Positions 13,601 to 24,780 of a stretch of DNA of 64,000 nt are shown here, in pieces. The stretch is from positions 1,072,853-1,136,852 of the forward strand of contig JAJKFH010001941.1 of NCBI GenBank assembly GCA_023333565.1, given 5' to 3'. Below the pieces are notes generated by a model, which saw only the letters and a program-made list of their open reading frames with translations, did no database searches and was not told the DNA's origin. A program made the position numbers and the translations under genes. The DNA is from Puffinus mauretanicus. Taxonomy: Eukaryota > Chordata > Aves > Procellariiformes > Procellariidae. Each line of letters opens with the position of its first letter. Within the stretch, counting starts at the first letter, position 1.

Positions 13601-16600
13601 CAGCTACCACAAAGGGAACTCGTAGTACCTGGAGCTCAGGCTGAACTTGAGAGCAGGGGTGCTGTGATCTCGAGGGGACGACAGTACTGTGCAATGCCAC
13701 AGAGACTGGAGTATCAGTATAAACGCATTTTTAGTGAACATGGTTGCACACCTCTGTATCTGGCTAAAAGTTGGAAAAGATCTCTGGTTCTGTCTCCAAT
13801 AGCAAATCAAAAATGTGAGGCTTCTCCTTCATTATTTATTGGGAGTAATGGGAGATTTGGTTTAACTGGCTTTAACAAAGGCAAGGAATAGGTCAAGGAA
13901 GAAATCAGTCCAGATTTTTGACTCTTTATACAAATGGTCGAGTTAGTAGGATTGATCAGCCCTCTGTCTCTCACAGCCCTCTTCTGAAGGAATCCTGAAA
14001 AAGGATTTCATAAGATGGTTTATAAGGAGCAGAGAAGCACATGTTTTAGATATCTAAAGAAGGTCTGAAGACAAAAATAAGTCATACTGTAGAGTTTAGA
14101 CACCTCTATGAGTTGGTAGCAAGAAAACAGTGGCTTTTGGATTGCAGTTTTAAATTTAGGCACTTATTTCTTTTTTTGGATTGAATTCCAAAGCACTAAA
14201 AGGGATCAAGGAGACAGACTCCTTCAAGACCTCCCAGTCTGAACAGAAGAATTGCAGTGCAGGTGAGAGGATATTTATTTTGATTTATTTAACTTCCATA
14301 CATTTTGGAGAGTCTCCAGTTCTCCAGTTAGGATCTTCCATTTGATGACAGTAGACAGCTAAAGCTGACAAGGATAACCCAAGACAAATCCTAAGCAAAA
14401 GAACACAAACAGTCCTTCTATTCCAAACCGAAATCACAGGATTTTTCTCTCCTCCCTGCCCCCTCAAAAGTTGTTGATTTATTGCCCTGAATTTCCAATC
14501 AAAGCATTTCATTCAAAACCGAGAAGTTAAATAGACATTGAGTTAATGATTTGTGTAGGAGAACTTGCATCTAGAAATTATAACAAAAATGCAAAGTACA
14601 CTGCAAAAGGAGCAAATAATAACTTTCTAAGAGGAGGCTTTATTAAATTTGAAAAGTTAGTAAAAAATGTAGAATTTCTGCTCTGTCCCATCAGTTTATT
14701 ACTTCCCCAGTTTTTACTAATATGAAAAATATCATTCTTCTTAAATCATAGAAGACTACACTTTCAAAATGGATAGTTTACTTATTGCTAGAAAACATGT
14801 TTAGTTAGAGCTCTATCCTGAAACAAGCCAGTGGAGCCTCATGTATCAGTGTTTGCCCAGGCAAAACTTTTATTTGTTCATGTAAATGTTCAGCTAGGAC
14901 ACATAAATATTGATTTGTTTGCGTAAGGAAGATATTTTTGCTGGCAAAAGTTTTTGAAAGTGTGGCCTAACATCTACGCCCAGGCTATTTAATGGCCTTT
15001 AAAAAAAGAACGTTAGCAGGCAATTTTTTTTTTTTAAGTTTGCCACAATATAACGAATTTGAAAAACATATGTTCAAATATTCAGGTTTAACTATTTGGA
15101 ATCTTGAATACAGCATTTCAGAAAGAATAAGGTTTCACAGAAGGAAAGAGGGTCTCTATATAAAGCAGGAGCCTGGGAAAATGAAGACATATGTTCAGTT
15201 CCTGTTACTGCAACAAACTTTTCTGACACTGGGCAAGTATCCTAATCATTCAGTCCCTTAGTGCCCAGCTGGAAAAAACAGGAACACCCATGCTTATTTT
15301 TCCTGTCTTGTTTCATTAGCCTGGAAGGTCTTAGAAACACGATTATCCCTGATTATGTACGGTTAGCATTTGCAGGAATAAGACCCCGATCTCAATTGGA
15401 AGCTCCAGGAACTACAAGGAGCAGGAGTGGACAGTGTGAAATTAAAAGCGTGAAAACTTTCAGTACAGCATTTCTAAACACATTTCCTTAAGTGCACTTT
15501 AGAAAAGGGGGAGGGAAAGTTCTAATTTTCTTTTTTCTAAGTTTCAATTAACCAAAACATTTACTGTGTCTTTTGAACACTGAAAAATACAAACAAACAA
15601 AAAAATTCAATACTCTAAGTATATTGTAAATAAATCTCAAATATTTTAAAATTTAGCTAGTATTTTAGCTATTTTACAAAAATAAGGTAAGCAAGTTAGC
15701 CTTGAGAACCACGACAGTAAGACCACATTCTGCTGTTACTCTTCTAAGTAGTGGTATTGAAAATGACTTTTTTCACATTAAGCCCTGGAAGGTTATGTTA
15801 TATATGGGAAATGGGTACAGATACTTTTCTCTTTAGCAAAGATTTGCATGTGAAACCAGGAGAACACAGCGTGATGTAAGATAAAAATTGTGTCACTTCT
15901 GTCACAGAATGTAGCTATTCCTTTGCAGCCAGGACTGAAGATTAATCACTTTCGTAAGTCCACACAGTCTTCCACAGCGAACTGGCAACATTGTGTCACA
16001 GGTAAAACCACCACTTTTCTTCACATTTCCAAGTTTTAATACTTGTAATTCAGCATCTTTTCCACAGTAAAAAAGCACAGTTTAAAGCCATGGACAATAT
16101 TTCTCTTTTAGGTAAAAAAGGGCCATTAGAAAAGGAACATCAAACATGCAAATTGTTTTGAATTGTCATAGAAAGGCAATTATTGTCACAAAAATTGTCA
16201 TAGAAAGGCAGCACAAACAATTGACTTAACGTTGGCTGACCATCAGCCATTGGCTATTATTTTCCACAGTGAAATAAAAGAGCAAGGGGTGTTCCATTTC
16301 TAATCAAATGAAACTGTTAAGCTTAGGTGGGTTGGGGTTGTTTTTTAATTTTTCACCTATTTTACTATTAGATGTAACTACCTTCTGACATTAAGGTTTT
16401 TGAATAAAAATTAAAATTTCTGTTTCAGAAACATCAATATTAAGTTGATAATTTTTCAGTTAAAACAACCTGTGTTCACAAATGTTTTTATTTACTCTGT
16501 GTACAAAGAAAGCAATCAAAAATGTTTCACTCAACTCCACTTGGCAGCACTAGACATCTCTTGGTTTACATTACTGGCATGGAAAAGATTTGTCAGCCTC

Positions 16601-19595
16601 CAAAAGCTCATGAGATTTGCTTCATACCACCAATGTAAATGTTTATGGCAAAATTACAGCTATTTGAAATCAAAGGAAGTCTGACCATACTCTTTGTGAG
16701 GCTGATGAAATCATTTCAAAGTGACCAAGCCTTACTGAATTTCAGGATATACCTGGGCTAGCAATAACCTAGACTCACCCACACGCAGCTTTGCAAAGCT
16801 GCAAGATTCAGACACAAAGATGATTAAGAATTTGGTGACAAATAGCACTTTCAGATCACTGTAGCTACTTGGCTTTCACTGCACTTCATTGGCCACCATC
16901 TTGTAAAGACCAGCAACTAGAGTGAAGACCCACAGTCTACCCAGATATGTTACCTCCTCAGGAGCAAGAAGCAGCAGTAACTGAGCAGCTCACATCCATT
17001 GCTATGCCGGATAGCCAGCGCTCTCCATTTTGACCGATGAAGTGTTCTGATGTACCTTTTGAGGTTCAAAAACTTCTCTTCAGGTAGTGGCATCAATATG
17101 GTCATTGCTGAGAAATCCTTATGTTAACGTGGCTTTTTCTCTACAACTCTGCTCTTTCGTGGCCTTTTTTATTACTGTTGTTACCAAAACAAGACCTAGC
17201 TTTTGTGAAAAGGAAAGGGTGAAGTTTGCTTTTTGCTATGCATATTCAGAAAAAAAAAATCCCTGTTCCAATAAATTGATCACCAGCGTCCACGGCTATT
17301 TCACTGCAGAACCATAGCAGTCATGACACTACCATTCCACCTGCCACCCGTAACTCTCCCCTGATTTTTCTGGTAAAAGCCCTGGTTTTCTGTTTCCTCA
17401 GAAAGCAGTCAATGAAGAGCTGAATTAACTGATTCTCAAGTCAGCAGAGGCTTTTGAAGCAAGCATATAATTCGGCTTTTGGAGCAACCATATCATTCTT
17501 TTCCTTCCTTTTCCTCTCTTTCCCCCAAAAGGGCTGAGCTGAAATAACATCAATGCCTGAAACATTAGGCAAACATTGGAAGCCATATCAGGCCATATAC
17601 CAAAAAAGAAAATCTGTATGATAACGCTCATCCTTTATTTCAAAAAGGGCCATATTTTGCCTCCTATGGAAAAAGCTGTGCCATTTCCAGCCAGAGGTTA
17701 CAGAAAGTTATACAAACCTCCTGTTCCACATGTGTCTGGGAGGATTTTACATGCCTAGATTATACTCATAATTTATTTGTTATTTTATAGGTCTTTTTCA
17801 CTCAAAGCAATTCCTATCATGCTACCCAGCCCTTGCTATTGATTCCAGCCAAGCTCAGACATCCCTTGGGTGGAAATATAGAGACAGAACTGATACATCA
17901 GTTTAACGGCACCCACATACCCTTCTTGTCATGAGGATCTCTGTGTAACCTATTAGGAGCAGCTAATTTTTGCTACAGAGATGTACAAAAAGTCAGAGAA
18001 AGAGTGAGCAGGATGTGTCCTGAAAGGTCATTTTCTGATCTTAATTATTCTGATGTAATTTCTTTGAATTATAGGTCCCATTTTTGCCTGTGAAAAGATG
18101 ATCTAAGGTCTATCCTGAACCCTGAATTTATAAACATGGCTTTCTTATCCCCCCCTCCCATTTGTCTAATGGATGGCTGTATAGGACTTCAAATACCAAG
18201 GAAATTGGTATGCCTTGAAGGGTGGAACAGAATAGAATTTCTTGTCTTATTTTTTTACTGAGTACTGAGGAAACAATACCAGGCCTAGCGCTAGCCAGCA
18301 GTGTTCAAATAATAAGTTGCATTCCAAATCCCATGAATTTCAGGTACTCAACATCTCTGGTAAATGATGCATTGCTTATTTTATCCACAATATAGGGGTT
18401 AATCATAGGGAATAGAATTTTAAGAATCTTTAAGAAAATGCACACACAAGTGTACTAATACCATATAGTATAAAAATACAGATTAAAAATATTATTTAAG
18501 TGTAATAGTATATAGATTGCAAATATAACAGTATACATTACCAGTTAAATGTACTTTTAAGAACTTAATTTTTTTTGTCTTTTCAGTGAGAAATAAGTGG
18601 TGGAAAAATAATTTCAGGTGATATCTTCTGATATCAAAACAAAGCAAGAAATACTTGCCTGAAAAATAGCTCTTTTTAAAAATATAAATATACATATTGC
18701 TTGTTACTGCATCAAACCAGGTAAAGCAGAGAGGGTATGAAGGATTCTTTCATGTGGACCATACTGATTCCTTCTTTGTTTCATGTATAAACTCATTGGC
18801 TTCAGTTGCTTTCATGTAGTTTAATTCTAAGCAGAACTGGATCCACGTTCCACTGTCCTCAACAGGTAGATTCCTCGTAGTCTACAGCAAACATTCTTGG
18901 CCACTTGTCATCCCTTATTCTAAGCCATGTGAGTTCTTTTTTCCCAGACTTTCCTCCCTCAGATTAATCTGTAGGCCCATATCAAAAAAAGCACAATGAG
19001 TTAACCAGTTTTCTGTAATTCAGAAATCTGATGGTTTGCTTGGCTCAGATAGGCATCTGGAATTGGTACAAATCCATTGGATATTTTTTAAAAAGTAATT
19101 CATGGAAATGTAATTCTAATAGATCTTGTTTCTGTTTGTGCACAATGGTCCAATCAAAAAATTCACATTCAAGCATTGACTATTGTTATATATGCAATAA
19201 CCTCAGCTATTTCAAAAGAGGCTTTATGTAAAAATATAGTGTATGTTCTCTAGATGCCAACCATTCTGAAAGTAATCTGATTTATTAAGAAGTTCTGACC
19301 TCCATACTGAGTAAGTGAAGTTCAAGGCCCAGAATGAGAGAGGAAATTAAGTAATAAATAAATTAGGCCAACAGAAGTACAATAGTGCAAATATTCAAGA
19401 CAGAAAACTCCATTCACTTAGCTTGTATGACCTTTTTGAGTCTGTTTTTCACATCTATTCATGACAAGTGTGCTATAGGAATCGCTTTGCAAAATAGCAA
19501 ATTCAGTGAAAACTGAAGAGCAGTTTTAATGTGCAGGTACTAGTCAAACACACAGTAATTCACATTGGAAGCATGGTTCCCAGATTTTTCCTTAC
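10641..19595. other. Unique AT-rich non-coding DNA
   Basis: No recognised gene. All frames are under 90 codons. There are short exon-like segments with splice consensus, for example 10763-10808, but none is convincing alone. A TATAAAAG box lies at 13339, without supporting promoter context. A duplicated 18-mer at 16161-16210 is listed separately. Confidence 0.7.
16161..16210. repeat. Short direct duplication, 18 bp, two copies
   Basis: AATTGTCATAGAAAGGCA occurs at 16161-16178 and 16193-16210. The copies are identical and start 32 bp apart, with an AT-rich spacer that itself contains ATTGTCA. This looks like a local slippage duplication. Confidence 0.85.
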
Positions 19596-19642
19596 CTGGA
19601 TGTAATCACTGTCATCTTCTTCCATTAACTTTGGATCTGGGC
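19596..19642 (-). CDS. Candidate 47-bp coding exon of an unidentified gene
   Basis: On the minus strand a pyrimidine-rich tract ending in CTATATGTAG precedes the segment, and a strong donor, CAG followed by GTAAGG, closes it. The 47 bases are open in a frame that starts with two bases of a split codon and then reads PDPKLMEEDDSDYIQ, ending on a codon boundary (intron phase 1 before, phase 0 after). The acidic EEDDSDY run with a tyrosine looks like a cytoplasmic or linker segment more than chance translation. I do not recognise the protein. Another exon-like segment at 25751-25801 on the same strand ends in phase 1 and would join in frame. Short segments with good splice sites also arise by chance in 64 kb of DNA, so this is only a candidate. 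Confidence 0.33.
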
Positions 19643-20523
19643 CTACATATAGGAACAGAAATGTTATTAAATTCTTCACATCACATACCTCTAAAGAATA
19701 ATCATTAGGGCTGACACTAGAGCAAGAAAGGTGCTAGAGTTCCTGTACTGCTCTAACAACTTACCACAGTCATATTTTTCCTGTTTCTCAGACTAGTTCA
19801 CTCTGTGTCATTCTTTCTTACTGTAGTCAGCCACACATTTAAAAATCATGCAAAGAGCCTACCAAGAGATTTCAATCAGGCTTTATTCTAACACTACAGT
19901 GCTTCAGCCCATTGAAATGCTCAGGAATCACTACTTTTACAGGTATTAATCTTCACTGACTGCCCTGAAACCTTTATCAGACTTTTCTTTGTATATATCA
20001 GCTCCCTTCCCTCACTAAAAAGTGTGTCTCAACACCAGGCGTTCCTCATCCTTACTGGATGTGCTCATCATACATCCACATAAAAAAAAGTCCATAGATC
20101 AAGCTACAGACATGCAGTATTGCTTCTCCTCAGTGGTTGCCGGTGGCTAAATATACCCATTAGAGAAATAGACAATCATGCTCCTGCAGCACATCTTAAG
20201 TTCAAAGGTCCACAAGGCATTACTAGCAAGAAATGTTTCCAAATATTACACTATTTGATTTGTTGATGATGTCGGATTATTACTAAGCAAGCTTGCTCAG
20301 CGTCTTCTCGTATTTTTACATATATTTGGGGTTTCTTGCCACTTCAAGCACAGTTTTCAACTGTTCTTTTATATCATGTTTTCTGTCTGTTTCATGGTAA
20401 ATTGATCATCCGCATATATCAGCACAAATTAAAAGTCAGTAAAGTCATCTACACCACCGAAAGAATTTTGTAATTATCATTGCAGTTTTTCCATTCCTGT
20501 TTTAAAAATTACTTCCTACCTTA

Positions 20524-20872
20524 TCATAGAATAGAATCATAGAATCATTTAGGTTAGAAAAGACCCTTAAGATCATCGAGTCCAACTGTAAACCTAGCAC
20601 TGCCAAGTCCATCACTGAACCATGTCCCTAAGCACCACATCTACACATCTTTTAAATACCTCCAGGGATGGTGACGCAACCACTTCCCTGGGCAGCCTGT
20701 TCCAATGCTTGACAACCCTTTTGATGAAGTAAATTTCCTAATATCCAATCTAAACCTCCCCTGGCGCAACTTGAGGCCATTTCCTCGTGTCCTATCGCTT
20801 GTTATTTGGGAGAAAAGACTAACACCCACCTCGTTACAATCTCCTTTCAGGCAGTTGTAGAGAGCAAGTAGT
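20524..20872 (-). mobile_element. CR1 LINE, 5'-truncated 3' end
   Basis: It begins with ATCATAGAATAGAATCATAG, the reverse complement of the CR1 3' octamer tail, followed by TTAGGTTAGAAAAGACCC and GATCATCGAGTCCAAC. The minus strand at 20641-20877 carries the decayed C-terminus of ORF2 ([18 protein letters not shown] is readable), then a frameshift or deletion where the family has a longer [12 protein letters not shown] stretch. It extends about 90 bp further 5' than the copy at 5632 and stops near 20872 within the usual CTCCTTTCAGGCAGTTGTAG region. It lacks the catalytic domains. It abuts the pseudogene-like stretch that starts at 20879. Confidence 0.95.
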
Positions 20873-20878
20873 ATCACT

Positions 20879-22260
20879 TCATAACAAATTAGGCAGAGAT
20901 TTCATTCTCTCATTATACTCCGCAATGACAATGTTTAATATTTTCCTCGGGAATCCAAATTTTTCATTGTGTCCACAGTACTGTCTTGAGCTATACCATC
21001 ACATATCTTCTTCTAAAATCATATATTCTTATTATTTTCCCATCTTTTCTCAAGCAGCTGACAAACTGAAAATATCTGAGCCACAACAGACCTATTTTTC
21101 TGTAATTCCTTCATATTCTTTTACTAAATCCTCTGTGTAACTGCTAAGCATATATAAAACTGTAAAAGTTAGATGGGATCTTATGGGTGAGAAATTTCTG
21201 CAGTAGTCTTTTATTTTGTCCACCTGAAAAACTAGGGATTTGATTGCCACTTTGCATTTCCTTTTTTTTTTTTTTTTTCCAAAATTCCTGACATGAGAAA
21301 TAAATCTGTAGATCTTTGACTTAACTTGCACCTTCCTATGTTTTAATAGTTCAATAGAAACTTTGTTGTTCCTTTACGCTCTGGTTGCTTCCTTATGCTC
21401 TTTAAAAAAATAATGCATCCACAAGTGGTTCAGCTGCCTAGAAAATGTCTCCGAATCTTTGTCTTTATCCACTTCACCACTGAGAAACTTGTTAAAACAG
21501 TCCATCCATTCTTTATATAACTCCATGCATTGCAACAGAGCTACAGTATCAATGCTCTCTGTACACTTCAATCAATGGTTTTCCAAAGCCAGCTCTCAGT
21601 GACCAACATCATTGTGTGATTCTCATGTATTCTTTGGATTCTCTGCTTTAGCTATGTCTCATCTCTTATTTTCATTTCTTTAAAGGAGCAGTTTTCTCTC
21701 TTACACAATAGTGGCCTGAATCACAAGTAGCTCCCCTTAATCTGAATGTTAGTCTGTTTTCTTAAATAAGTTTGTGGTTGATTTAAGATAAGAACTACAT
21801 CTCTCAATGTTAATGTATTCTTGCAAATGCCATTGAGAGTACTATGAGATGATCTTCAGATTCACAAAGCTGATTAATCTGATTCCACTGTAAGCAGCTG
21901 TGTCACAGGTATAGTTCCTTCTTTTTTTCCTACTTTAATATCTTTGAGTAAGGACTATTTTAATGTCAACATTGGGAGCTGGTATAGGTTCCTTCGAGTT
22001 CTCTCTAGACTTGATTTACTGTTTCTTCAGTGATAGCACACACGCTCATATCAAGTTCGCTCACAGCTTGCTTCAAAGACAGTAACTGCACGGGCAGGTT
22101 TTCGTACTCAAAGGCTCCATTTCTTTTCCATTCTGCTGAGATTAGGATGTGCTTTTGAGATAATTACTCCACCATATTTGGCTGGGATTTCTGCCTTTGA
22201 TGAGATCCAGATGTTCCATGTCCTCAGCTCTTAGTCTCTTTTCCATACCTGGGTAATTTA
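20879..22260 (-). pseudogene. Possible decayed coding sequence, family unknown
   Basis: Read on the minus strand, this stretch gives a series of protein-like segments in changing frames. From 5' to 3' they include ENLPVQLLSLKQAVSELDMS (near 22030-22110), RIQRIHENHTMM (near 21620), CMELYKEWMDCFNKFLSGEV (within 21374-21571), SHLTFTVLYMLSSYTEDLVK (within 21092-21331) and [20 protein letters not shown] ending in TGA at 20879. The segments have helical, charged composition unlike the flanking AT-rich DNA, but in-frame stops and frameshifts separate them. No intron-like splice sites were noted between them, which would fit a retrocopy, rare in birds, or a degenerate transposon protein. The family was not recognised. 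The 17-T run at 21262-21278 lies inside and encodes lysines rather than a terminal tail. A chance string is not excluded. Confidence 0.3.
21262..21278. repeat. (T)17 homopolymer
   Basis: Seventeen uninterrupted T residues inside the pseudogene-like stretch. On the minus strand this is an A-run. It could be a slippage-expanded lysine stretch, or the tail of a retrocopy whose other half lies between here and 22260. Confidence 0.9.
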
Positions 22261-24664
22261 TCTGGATTATTGTTTATCTATCTGTAATATTTATTTGGCT
22301 TTGTATCAAAAGGAGAAGAGCATTCAGCATTTGCCTACTGGCCAAGCTAGAAGACCAGCTCCTGACTCTGGCCCATCCCCTCTAGCCTGCCTTGCTCAGG
22401 AGGCTCTGCTTGCAGCAGAACATGTTTGGCATAGCTCCCAGGGCCATGGGAACACACAAGAGCTGCCACCACGACTGGAGACTGATTTAGAGTAACAAAT
22501 AGATTCAAGGAAGACCAAAGCAGCTCACAAACAAGTGACAGACAGAGGCAGAGCTAAATTCGTCAAGCAACACATTCTGTCCACTCTTTGCTCATTCATC
22601 TCTAACGACTCTGTTTCTGAGCGTAATTATATTTTTCTGCAGTGGTTGTTTGAGAGTATATTTTTATGATTGTATTGTGGAGCAACATTCTAACTCCCCC
22701 AAAATAAAGCTTGTTTGTTTGTTTGTTTGAACAATTAAATTCCAGATGAAAGATTTGGCTTCTCCAAAGACGGCACAGAAGATTTTTTCTAATATTCATG
22801 AAAAAGTATTATAAACTAGATTTTTTCCTAAGTCATAACATGCATAAAATCATTCTTAATATAATTTGCTGTTTTATTTTTTGATAATAAAATGAACTTC
22901 AAAACAAACTTAAGATATCTATGAATGATAACTTCCTGTGGCAGAAAATAAGCAGGACACTTGACTCCTTTGAAAAGCAGAACCATATTCATTTACCATT
23001 TTTATTTATGCCCTCTAAATTACTCTTAAGCCAGTCATTATTCCAAAACCAAGAATAATACTTTGCTAGATGTGCTGCACACCATTTTTTAAAATAATAA
23101 GTTGTAATATTAGAATTGAATATTTATGGAAGCTAGTAAGAATAGCTCAGAAAGCCTGACAAACATATAACTGTTAACCTAAAAAAAGAGAAACTGGATA
23201 CATCTGAATGAAAGCTGAAGTTTTAAGTGGCGCATGAAGAGTCGTAAGTAGCAAATGAGTGACGTCCCACTTAGTTTATTTTGGCTGTAGAAAAAACTAC
23301 TCAGCATCTTCTACACTCACACCAATTCCAATAAAAAAAAAAAAAAAAGATCATAAATTACTCAGAAATAACAGAGAAATATTTTTAGACAGTTCTGTGG
23401 TCATACTGTTAGAATTTGATGCACAATTAAAACTTCTCACATTTTGTTCCAGACTATACTCACAAAAATCCTGTGGCCCTACTGAATTTGTGTTGCTATG
23501 GATGTTCACAGCCTCTGAATATTGTGCCCCTTATTATGCCCCAATATAATCATTTTAAATATGGGAATCAACTTCGGCATGTTTATTAGGGAATAAAATT
23601 AAACGAAAATTAATCAGCAGTATACACAGTCAACTATCAACTTTTACTCTGCACTTAAAGGATTAGATTCCCCTCAGATACTGGCATGTTTGGTCGTGCA
23701 AGGCAATATATACCGAGCTCTTTCTGAAAACTGATGTCCGTTTTGAAAACTGGGGCTTTTGTGAATCTCTTCCAGGCTTTGACTGATCTCATCCTGGGAG
23801 ATCTAGAAGAATGTTTTTCCCTCACAGGCTTCAGCTGCCCTTAGGTGGCTTTCCTGCTCACCATCAACAAAACTATCTACTCATGAGCTTAAATAAATGG
23901 GAATTTACGGAGAGCCAGCCAAACACTAAAAACTCACTCTTAGCTCACAACAATCAGAATTTGTAGAACATACAGTACAGTAAAATGCACCTATTTAGAG
24001 CCTGTTTTTTGATTGTAGCTATTTGAGACAATAAGAAACCACACATATCAGATATTAATCTTTTGACTTGAAGGTGTACTCATGCTGCAATGATGACAGA
24101 GGAACATTACCCTCAAGACACTGTCTGCATCATCCTTGAAGCAAATGGCAACATTCCAGTGGTCATAAATGGGGTCAAGATGTGTCAAGAATATTCTTCC
24201 AACTGCATGATGACCTTTATATTTTCTTCTACATGATTCTCATTACAAAGCAATTAACAAAAGAAAGGGGACATCATAAAGTGGTTAGAAAAAAACTTAA
24301 GAATTAAACAGCAATTAAATACATGACAAGAAACTATCAATTCACAGAGGAAACAACTGACAAGATTTAGTAGTGAAGTAGCAATACCGTTAAAACAGGT
24401 ACTGTAGCAGAAGTAGAACACTGGGATAAAGCAGGGGTTTAAGCTTGTGAACAATATGAAAATGTGAAATATGAAAATCTGGGAAAATTATATACTGACA
24501 AGTCTCTTCTCAAAACCAAAAAGTGTACTAGAAAATTATTCCTTGCAAATGTAAAGCACGTCAGCTGAGATAAGCCACACTAATGTGTTTTGTGGCTTTC
24601 ATGAAGGAAAATTACATCCTCACCTTCCTAGATTTTGTTGAAATCAGTTACTTTTCCCACACTA
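22261..24664. other. Unique non-coding DNA with small microsatellites
   Basis: No gene is supported. It holds a (TTTG)n run at about 22711-22729 and an (A)16 homopolymer at 23333-23348. A modestly GC-richer patch at 22340-22480 has no recognised identity. Confidence 0.7.
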
Positions 24665-24780
24665 GGGAAAAGGGAAGGGAAGGGAAGGGAAGGGAAGGGA
24701 AGGGAAGGGAAGGGAAGGGAAGGGAAGGGGAGGCGAGGCGAGGCGAGGCGAGGCGAGGCGAGGCGAGGCGAGGCGAGGGG
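24665..24780. repeat. Compound pentanucleotide array (AGGGA)n-(AGGCG)n
   Basis: Eleven perfect AGGGA units occupy 24671-24725. One AGGGG unit at 24726-24730 follows, then nine perfect AGGCG units at 24731-24775, closed by another AGGGG. The purine strand is the plus strand. The first half has the GGGAAGGG spacing needed for G-quadruplexes, and the second half adds nine regularly spaced CpGs. The conversion from one unit to the other without intermediates suggests that a mutated unit expanded separately. The glycine-, arginine- and glutamate-rich frames crossing it on both strands are artefacts of the repeat. Confidence 0.97.
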
